From positions 1-13,023 of the forward strand of contig CANRML010000025.1 of NCBI GenBank assembly GCA_947631725.1: a stretch of 13,023 nucleotides of DNA. The letters are read 5' to 3'. This DNA comes from an uncultured Clostridia bacterium. Lineage in GTDB: Bacteria > Bacillota > Clostridia > TANB77 > CAG-508. Both the position numbers and the translations under genes were made by a program. The notes under the pieces were generated by a model that was not told where the DNA came from, did not search any database, and saw nothing but the letters and a program-made list of their open reading frames with translations. Below, in pieces: positions 1 through 5,206 of the stretch (position 1 is its first letter; each line of letters begins with the position of its first letter).

Positions 1-18
1 TTTTACCACTTCACTTAA

Positions 19-47
19 ATTTTAATACATATTCTTTTAATTTGCAA
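19..47 (-). promoter_or_regulatory. Candidate promoter for a gene beyond the left edge
   Basis: On the minus strand a -35-like TTGCAA (42-47) and a -10-like TAAAAT (19-24) are separated by 17 nt. The predicted start is near base 12. The remaining bases to the edge read AAGTGAAGTGGTAAAA, which contains a GTGG-type ribosome binding site like the one in front of the penicillin-binding protein gene. A leftward gene therefore probably begins just outside the window. This is read by eye, with no coding sequence visible to confirm it. Confidence 0.45.
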
Positions 48-71
48 GTCTTTTTTTAAATTTTTTAGTAT

Positions 72-117
72 TTTTTTATAAAAAAATAAATTGTTAAACT
101 TTTCGCTTAACAATTTA
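72..117 (-). terminator. Intrinsic terminator of the sortase gene
   Basis: A perfect 11-bp inverted repeat (87-97 with 107-117) encloses a 9-nt loop. On the minus strand it is followed at once by a run of seven T (80-86). It lies about 25 nt after the sortase stop codon. The stem is AT-rich, as expected in this genome. Bases 1-71 hold no gene that I can see. Confidence 0.75.
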
Positions 118-141
118 AATTCATTTTACAAATATTAATCT

Positions 142-888
142 TTATTTTACTTCTTGTGCCTTAACAATAACTCTTTTTTTGCTATCATTTGTACAAGTAA
201 TTAATGTAACTTCTCTTTTTCCATTAGCTACTTGATTTAAACAACTCGTATCTTCTGGCACTACTTCATATGTCTTATATATTTTATATTCAATAGTTTT
301 TCCTGTTAAATCTGTGATAGTAAATGTATCTCCTATTTGCAATGTTGGAACTTTGCTGAAAAATTTTGTATTTCTATAATTATGTCCAACTATACAAAAA
401 TTTCCTCTTTTATTTGGTTCTGGTCCTTCCAATTTGCATGGTGATTTTTTTAATAGTTCTTCTGTTTCTTTTTCAGAACCAGTTTCACCTTCTATTATTG
501 AATAATTAACATCTATCTTTGGGATGCTTATAGTTGCAATTGTATAATATGTATAACCGCTTTCTGTTGTATATTTATCTGCTTGTGGTGTTTCATTTTC
601 CTTGCTTGTTAATGCTTCAACATTTAAATCTTCTTGAGAATTATTTAAAACCACAACTAATACATCACTTTTTGCTTGTTTTTGTTCTTCTATTGATTTA
701 TTTACATCACTTAAAATTTGTTGTGATGTTTCTTCACTTTTATTTCTATCATATTCAGCATAAATGCACAAAGAAACAAGAACTATCAATAAAAATACTG
801 ATAGTATGAAATGAAATCTATAAACTTTCTTTTTACGCTTTAATTCAGGTGTTACATAGAGTTTTTTATTTATTAAAATCTGATTCAT
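142..888 (-). CDS. Membrane-anchored sortase (class D-like)
   Basis: A 248-residue sortase, a cysteine transpeptidase that cuts a C-terminal sorting signal (LPXTG-like) in secreted proteins and links them to peptidoglycan or to pilin. The N-terminus is basic and is followed by one membrane segment at about residues 26-45, then a polar linker to about 110. The catalytic domain carries all three expected residues: His169 in VGHNY, Cys232 in TLITC and Arg239 seven residues later. The TLxTC pattern, the single N-terminal anchor and the lack of a C-terminal membrane segment fit class D (or class E) better than pilin-type class C, but the class is an inference by eye. An AAGGAG site lies 7 nt before the ATG. 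The gene follows rsmA by 62 nt but has its own promoter. No LPXTG substrate is encoded in the window, so its targets are unknown. Confidence 0.9.
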   Translation of the reverse strand: MNQILINKKLYVTPELKRKKKVYRFHFILSVFLLIVLVSLCIYAEYDRNKSEETSQQILSDVNKSIEEQKQAKSDVLVVVLNNSQEDLNVEALTSKENETPQADKYTTESGYTYYTIATISIPKIDVNYSIIEGETGSEKETEELLKKSPCKLEGPEPNKRGNFCIVGHNYRNTKFFSKVPTLQIGDTFTITDLTGKTIEYKIYKTYEVVPEDTSCLNQVANGKREVTLITCTNDSKKRVIVKAQEVK

Positions 889-917
889 ATCATTCTCCTT
901 GTTTTTATCTACATTTA

Positions 918-946
918 ATTATATCATATTGAAAATCTTTTTGAAA
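918..946 (-). promoter_or_regulatory. Promoter of the sortase gene
   Basis: A perfect -10 TATAAT (918-923) is preceded after 17 nt by a poor -35, TTTCAA (941-946). The predicted start near 911 gives a leader of about 23 nt containing the AAGGAG site. The promoter fills the gap after rsmA, so the sortase can be expressed independently. No terminator separates the two genes, so read-through from rsmA is also possible. Confidence 0.6.
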
Positions 947-950
947 GAGT

Positions 951-1808
951 TTATTTTAGTTTTTCTGTAATTTCAGCAAATTTTTCTAATGTAAGTTCTT
1001 CTGCTCTTACATTTTCTTCTAATTTTAAGTTCTTTAATATTTCTATTCCTTGTTCTTTACTTTGAAATATATGAGTATTTGTCAATGCATTTAATAATGT
1101 TTTTCTTCTTTGAGTAAATGCGTTTTTTATTATTTTAAACATTAGTCTTTCATCTGAAACTTTAACTTCTGGATTTTTCCTTATCTTAAATTGAATAACT
1201 TTTGAAGTTACTTCTGGTGCTGGAATAAAAGACTCTTTTTCTACCTCTAGTATTTCTTTTGCTTCTGCATAATAGTATACACTATATGTTATTGCTCCTG
1301 TATTTTTCTGTCCTGGAATTGCAATTAATCTATCTGCCACTTCTTTTTGCACCATAACAGTTATTGTATCTAAATCTAATTTTTCCTCCAGTAATTTCAT
1401 AATAATAGGGGTTGTAATATAATATGGAAGGTTTGCAACAATTTTTACTTGTTTTATTTTTCCCTTCGTTTTTTCTTTTTTAATTATATTTTTTAAGTCT
1501 ACTTTTAGTACATCCTCATTTATTAGTTCAAAGTTTTTATATAGTTTAAATCTGTCTTGCAATATATTTATCATATTATTATCTAATTCAATGCAAATTA
1601 CTTTAGATGCTTTTTCTAGTAATTCTTTTGTTAAAGTTCCTAATCCTGGACCTATTTCAATTACTAAATCATCATCAGATATTTGACTACTTTTTATAAT
1701 CTCTTTCACAGCTGTATCACTAATTAAAAAATTTTGTCCAAGTTTTTTATTTGCCCTAATATGATATTTATTCATAATAAATTTGGTTTCTTCTAGAATT
1801 GTTTGCAT
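951..1808 (-). CDS. rsmA: 16S rRNA dimethyladenosine transferase RsmA (KsgA)
   Basis: RsmA uses S-adenosylmethionine to dimethylate two adjacent adenines in the 3'-terminal helix of 16S rRNA, late in 30S subunit assembly. At 285 residues the length is normal. Counting from the ATG at 1808, the family signatures are in order: KKLGQNFL near residue 21, the SAM-binding IEIGPGLGTLT near 51, the acidic IELD near 74, and the catalytic NLPYY at about 126-130. The C-terminal FTQRRKTL segment is also typical. I chose the ATG at 1808 because AAAGGTGAT sits 4-5 nt before it. An in-frame GTG at 1817 lies within that binding site and at or before the predicted transcript start. Many Firmicutes carry rnmV (RNase M5) next to rsmA; it is not here. 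The sortase gene lies downstream. Confidence 0.97.
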   Translation of the reverse strand: MQTILEETKFIMNKYHIRANKKLGQNFLISDTAVKEIIKSSQISDDDLVIEIGPGLGTLTKELLEKASKVICIELDNNMINILQDRFKLYKNFELINEDVLKVDLKNIIKKEKTKGKIKQVKIVANLPYYITTPIIMKLLEEKLDLDTITVMVQKEVADRLIAIPGQKNTGAITYSVYYYAEAKEILEVEKESFIPAPEVTSKVIQFKIRKNPEVKVSDERLMFKIIKNAFTQRRKTLLNALTNTHIFQSKEQGIEILKNLKLEENVRAEELTLEKFAEITEKLK

Positions 1809-1824
1809 TTTTATCACCTTTTTT

Positions 1825-1853
1825 ATTATACCATATGCTTATGTTTCTGGCAA
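1825..1853 (-). promoter_or_regulatory. Promoter of rsmA
   Basis: The -35 TTGCCA (1848-1853) is five of six to consensus, the spacer is 17 nt and the -10 TATAAT (1825-1830) is perfect. The -10 ends only 16 nt before the start codon. Transcription should begin near 1818, inside or at the edge of the ribosome binding site. Confidence 0.75.
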
Positions 1854-1856
1854 TCA

Positions 1857-1890
1857 TAAAAACCCACATTGTAACTTTTTATGGTTTTTA
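1857..1890 (-). terminator. Possible second, weak terminator hairpin
   Basis: An 8-bp inverted repeat, TAAAAACC with GGTTTTTA on the minus strand, encloses an 18-nt loop. It lies between the strong hairpin at 1910-1961 and the rsmA -35 box. It may act as a backup terminator for the upstream operon. The long loop and short T-run make this weak. Confidence 0.25.
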
Positions 1891-1903
1891 CTGTTTTTAT
1901 TTT

Positions 1904-1961
1904 CTAAAAAACAGTACTAGAAATTCATATTAATTAACCAATATGAATTTCTAGTACTGTT
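1904..1961 (-). terminator. Long-stem terminator of the activated-glycerol operon
   Basis: A perfect 22-bp inverted repeat (1910-1931 with 1940-1961) encloses an 8-nt loop. On the minus strand the stem runs into six T followed by AGAAAATAAAAA, so it reads as a rho-independent terminator for the gene ending at 2015. On the plus strand there is no T-run, so it should act in one direction. The stem is much longer and more perfect than a typical terminator. Confidence 0.7.
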
Positions 1962-2014
1962 ATATATTATGTTATCTTTATGTGTTTTTTTATTCAGTAT
2001 TAGAATTTTAATAA

Positions 2015-2812
2015 TTATAGCTTTATCACATTATATATATCTTTTATTGAATTAAAAACATATGTAGGTTTATATTGAGTTGTTACTAAATCCTCTTTTT
2101 GTGTTTCTCCTGTTAGGACACATAAACTACTAATTCCAGCATTAATTCCACAAGCAATATCAGTATACAACCTATCACCTATAACTGCTATGTTTTCTAA
2201 TGGGATTTTTTTTATTTTAGAAACAATTTCAACCATTTCTTTTTTTGGTTTACCAATATAAAGGGGTGTTCTTTTAGTTGCAGTTTCTAACATATTGCAA
2301 ATTGATCCACAATCCGGAATAAATTCTTTTTTCCCAGTTGGACAAACTAAATCTGGATTTGTAGCTATATATTCAATTCCCCTGTTTAATAAATAACATG
2401 CATCTTTTATTTTTTTATAATTTAATTCTGTATCATAACCAACAACTAAAAAATCTATCCTTTTAGTTATATCGTCTTCAATCAAAAAACCTTGTAGTGA
2501 TAATTCTCTTTTTAATGATTCTGTCCCCACAACGTATAGCGTAGCATTTTCTTTCTTTTCTTTTAAATATATTGATGTAGCTTGAGCTGAAGTAAACATA
2601 TTTTCTTTATTAGCTCTGATATTTAATTTATGTAATTTTTCTAAATATTGTTCTACTCCCTTTGAAGAATTATTTGTTAAAAAAACATAATCCTTTTTCT
2701 GTTTTATTAATTCTTCAAAAAAATCTTTTGCTCCATCTATTAATGTATTATCAATATATATAGTACCATCCATATCTAATAAAAATAATTTTATATCTTT
2801 TAATTTTTCCAT
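2015..2812 (-). CDS. HAD-IIA family hydrolase (NagD-like), third gene of activated-glycerol operon
   Basis: A 265-residue haloacid dehalogenase-superfamily protein with all four core motifs. Motif I is DMDGT at 13-17, with nucleophile Asp13 and acid/base Asp15. Motif II is TNNSS at 46-50. Motif III is GKP at 187-189 with Lys188, and motif IV is GDRLYTD at 212-218. The stretch between motifs II and III fits the C2 cap of subfamily IIA, whose members include NagD and glycerol-phosphate or p-nitrophenyl-phosphate phosphatases. I chose the ATG at 2812 because AGGTGA, which overlaps the stop of the previous gene, lies 5 nt before it; an in-frame GTG at 2821 lies inside that site. Beside a reductase and a cytidylyltransferase, it probably acts on a glycerol or dihydroxyacetone phosphate, as phosphatase or phosphotransferase. 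The substrate is inferred from context only. Confidence 0.88.
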   Translation of the reverse strand: MEKLKDIKLFLLDMDGTIYIDNTLIDGAKDFFEELIKQKKDYVFLTNNSSKGVEQYLEKLHKLNIRANKENMFTSAQATSIYLKEKKENATLYVVGTESLKRELSLQGFLIEDDITKRIDFLVVGYDTELNYKKIKDACYLLNRGIEYIATNPDLVCPTGKKEFIPDCGSICNMLETATKRTPLYIGKPKKEMVEIVSKIKKIPLENIAVIGDRLYTDIACGINAGISSLCVLTGETQKEDLVTTQYKPTYVFNSIKDIYNVIKL

Positions 2813-2821
2813 TTCTTTCAC

Positions 2822-3529
2822 CTAAAATAAATTTTTTGCAATTTTTAAATCTTCTTGATTGTCTATTTCTACCCATTTATATTTCATATCCAAAGAATCA
2901 AATTGTACATCTTTCAATAATATATTTAATGCTACTTCAGTCCATGAATTTAAATCTTTTTTTACTTCTATAAATTCCCTGATTATTTCAAAAAGTTTAT
3001 TAGATGCCTTTTTTGATATTTTATATACATCTATTGTTACACCATAAGCTTCTTTTTCTTTGATTTTTTTGCTGATTTCTATAATCCTATCCTCTTTTTT
3101 CATTATTTTCATAGATTCTTCTATATATCTTCCATCATCACATACCATTAAGTTTTCTTTAGTACTATTTAATAATTCCTTTATAATATTTTCCTCAAAA
3201 AAAACATCTGCATTCATTAAAATAAAATCACTATTATTAACTATATTTTTTGTTAAATATAAAGAATACATGTTATTAGTCTTTTCATAATCTTTGTTAA
3301 TGATTATGTTTACATTTTTATAATTATTCTTTAAATATAATTCTAATTTTTCTGTTTTATAACCTGTTACAACTGTTATTTCCTCTTCTTTTATACCATT
3401 TCTTAATAAATTTGTAATCTGTTTTTCTATTATTTTTACATTATTAACTTCTACCATACATTTAGGCATTTCATTTGTTAATGGTCTTAATCTACTTCCA
3501 AATCCAGCCGCTAAAATTACTACTTTCAT
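2822..3529 (-). CDS. Nucleotidyltransferase, phosphocholine/glycerol-phosphate cytidylyltransferase-like
   Basis: A 235-residue sugar-phosphate nucleotidyltransferase fold. The N-terminus carries the nucleotide-binding signature LAAGFGSRLRPLT (residues 6-18) followed by PKCMV with Lys23. A metal-binding aspartate is seen in MNADVF (Asp108). NNMYSLYL at about 85-92 and the C-terminal WVEIDNQEDL resemble LicC-type phosphocholine cytidylyltransferases more than hexose-1-phosphate enzymes. The likely reaction joins CTP to a small phosphorylated alcohol, releasing pyrophosphate. With a glycerol-1-phosphate dehydrogenase-like gene directly upstream, a glycerol phosphate is the best guess. The gap to the upstream gene is 1 nt, and its AGGAG site lies in that gene's last codons, so the two should be translationally coupled. 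Choline phosphate as substrate cannot be excluded, but no choline kinase is nearby. Confidence 0.85.
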   Translation of the reverse strand: MKVVILAAGFGSRLRPLTNEMPKCMVEVNNVKIIEKQITNLLRNGIKEEEITVVTGYKTEKLELYLKNNYKNVNIIINKDYEKTNNMYSLYLTKNIVNNSDFILMNADVFFEENIIKELLNSTKENLMVCDDGRYIEESMKIMKKEDRIIEISKKIKEKEAYGVTIDVYKISKKASNKLFEIIREFIEVKKDLNSWTEVALNILLKDVQFDSLDMKYKWVEIDNQEDLKIAKNLF

Positions 3530-3530
3530 T

Positions 3531-4592
3531 CTACATTTCTCCTTTTATAATATTATATATTTCTTCTAATTTGATTAATAATTCTTTATCTTCTATTTCA
3601 TCTAATATTGTATATCTATCTTTTCTACTTTCTTTTGCATGAATCCAACAATTTATGAATTCTTCATAATTCAACTTCAAATTATCTGGACTTACATTTA
3701 TATTATATCTTTTTAATAAATTTATTAGCATTTTATAGTCTCTATTTTGTAAATAAGCACTTACAATAGCACCTAGTGCAACTTGATATCCATGTAAATT
3801 TCTTTTATTATATAATCGATCTATTGTATGGCTAAATAAGTGTTCAGAACCTGAGCACGGTCTGCTTGTCCCTGCTATATTCATAGAAATTCCACTCAAC
3901 ACTATAGCTTCTGCAAGTTGTCTTATAAAATTGTTTTGTTTTATTTTTTCCTCTTTTTGCATATTATTTATCATATTAAAAGCCATATCTGATAATAGTA
4001 AAGCAAAATCATTAGCAATATCCTTTTCTTTCTCATTAGCTAATTTCCAATCATATATAGCAGTATAGTTTGATAAAATGTCCCCAATTCCAGCCTTTAT
4101 TAATTCCATAGGAGAATCCAGTATAATATCTATATCTACAAACAATGCCGTTGGCAATTTAGTTCCTATACTTTTTGTAAAATTATCTTCCATTTTTAGC
4201 ACAGCTATTGGAGAACATACCCCATCATTAGCAATTGTGGTAGGTATGCTAAAGAAATCTTTTTTGCTAATAAATGATGCATATTTGCAAGTATCATTTA
4301 CTTTACCTCCTCCTATTCCAATAATAGAATCGTAATCTTCTTCAATTGCTTTTTCTCCTATTTTTAAAGCATTTTGATACGATGCAGAATCCACTAGTAT
4401 AACTTTATTTTCTATTTTTTTTTCGTTCAATTGTTTTTCTATAATGCTGGCATATTTCTTATATATAAATTCATCTGAAACAATAATAAATTTATGATTA
4501 TGAAATCTGCTTGTTAATTCTTCTGCTACATTATTTAACAGATTTTTTTCAATTCTACACAAAACTGGCAAATTATAATTATTCATTTTCAT
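3531..4592 (-). CDS. Glycerol-1-phosphate dehydrogenase-like reductase (EgsA/AraM family)
   Basis: A 353-residue member of the metal-dependent alcohol dehydrogenase / dehydroquinate synthase-like superfamily, closest by pattern to sn-glycerol-1-phosphate dehydrogenases. These reduce dihydroxyacetone phosphate with NAD(P)H. Visible are GIGGGKVND for nucleotide binding (92-100), IPTTIANDGVCSP (117-129) and a probable metal-ligand set: Asp171 in GIGDILS, His251 in GSEHLFSH and His267 in LHGYQ. An AGGA site lies 6 nt before the chosen ATG; a second in-frame ATG is 6 nt further in and cannot be ruled out. It is the first gene of a three-gene operon behind a leader of about 277 nt. In Bacillus the related AraM works with PcrB on a prenyl ether lipid. 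No prenyltransferase is here, and a cytidylyltransferase follows instead, so supply of an activated glycerol is more likely. The exact substrate, dihydroxyacetone or its phosphate, is open. Confidence 0.88.
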   Translation of the reverse strand: MKMNNYNLPVLCRIEKNLLNNVAEELTSRFHNHKFIIVSDEFIYKKYASIIEKQLNEKKIENKVILVDSASYQNALKIGEKAIEEDYDSIIGIGGGKVNDTCKYASFISKKDFFSIPTTIANDGVCSPIAVLKMEDNFTKSIGTKLPTALFVDIDIILDSPMELIKAGIGDILSNYTAIYDWKLANEKEKDIANDFALLLSDMAFNMINNMQKEEKIKQNNFIRQLAEAIVLSGISMNIAGTSRPCSGSEHLFSHTIDRLYNKRNLHGYQVALGAIVSAYLQNRDYKMLINLLKRYNINVSPDNLKLNYEEFINCWIHAKESRKDRYTILDEIEDKELLIKLEEIYNIIKGEM

Positions 4593-4875
4593 TCTTTCCT
4601 TTTCTTACTATCTTTAAATTTCTTTGTATTTTATTAATATTAATACCACTATCATTTTGAAAATTACGTCAAAGTAACAATCATAGCATAGACTATTTGT
4701 ATTTCTTTAATTGATAAATTATTAATAGATTTCACCTGATGCAATATATACAAAATTCGATAATGCAACGATTATTTCACAATTATAAATTTCTTCTCAT
4801 TTTTGTTATTCGATGAATTTTATCTTTAAAATTTATTTTCTATAAAAAAGTTTAATATATATTACAATCTAGTTT

Positions 4876-4904
4876 ATTATACTATTTTATCTATTTTTTT
4901 ACAA
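4876..4904 (-). promoter_or_regulatory. Promoter of the activated-glycerol operon
   Basis: The -10 TATAAT (4876-4881) is perfect; the -35 TTGTAA (4899-4904) is four of six, with a 17-nt spacer. The -35 is preceded by AAAAAGTC and by A-tracts repeating about every 9-10 bp (4905-4942), which suggests an UP element or bent DNA. A perfect -35-like TTGACA lies further upstream (4939-4944) but lacks a convincing -10. The predicted start near 4869 gives a long leader. Confidence 0.7.
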
Positions 4905-5112
4905 GACTTTTTGAATTTTTTGCATTTTTTTGCATTTTGTCAAGTAAAAAGTTAAATACAATTATGAAAATGATAAAAGAATTTAATCTTACATAAGCCT
5001 TTAATATACAATATTGAAAAGATTTGCATAATTAAAATTTTTAAACTAGAAGCAAATAGCATTTAATTGTACAAATTGCATTTACTTTACAGAATTATAT
5101 TTAACTTTTCTC

Positions 5113-5173
5113 TTGACGTTTTTTATGGTTTTTTAATAAAACAATTGCTTTTTAAAATCGTTTGTTATAAAAT
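5113..5173 (+). promoter_or_regulatory. Promoter region of the PBP gene, two candidates
   Basis: The nearer candidate is TTGCTT (5145-5150) with TAAAAT (5168-5173), spacer 17 nt, giving a leader of about 27 nt. The further one is TTGACG (5113-5118) with TAAAAC (5137-5142), spacer 18 nt. Each has one good box and one poor box, and I cannot choose between them. Confidence 0.4.
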
Positions 5174-5206
5174 AATTGTAAGATTTAACAAAAGAGTGGT
5201 GAAAAA

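Larger units (their letters stand above)
4593..5206. other. Divergent 614-bp intergenic region
   Basis: This gap separates the leftward activated-glycerol operon from the rightward PBP gene. I find no gene, tRNA or recognisable riboswitch in it. It holds the operon promoter at 4876-4904 with phased A-tracts upstream, a leader of about 277 nt (4593-4869), and PBP promoter candidates at 5113-5173. The only short ATG-initiated frames (for example a 10-codon one at 4964 on plus) lack ribosome binding sites. Confidence 0.7.

Noticed and set aside
1809..1817. GTG start for rsmA at 1817
   Set aside because: It lies inside the ribosome binding site of the ATG at 1808 and at the predicted transcription start, so it would have no binding site of its own.
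2813..2821. GTG start for the HAD hydrolase at 2821
   Set aside because: The GTG is part of the AGGTGA site used by the ATG at 2812.
4593..4869. Known riboswitch or T-box in the long leader
   Set aside because: I looked for T-box, c-di-GMP and other familiar conserved cores on minus and found none; only short AT-rich inverted repeats are present.
4964..4996. Short reading frame on plus upstream of the PBP gene
   Set aside because: It has only ten codons, no ribosome binding site and no recognisable promoter.
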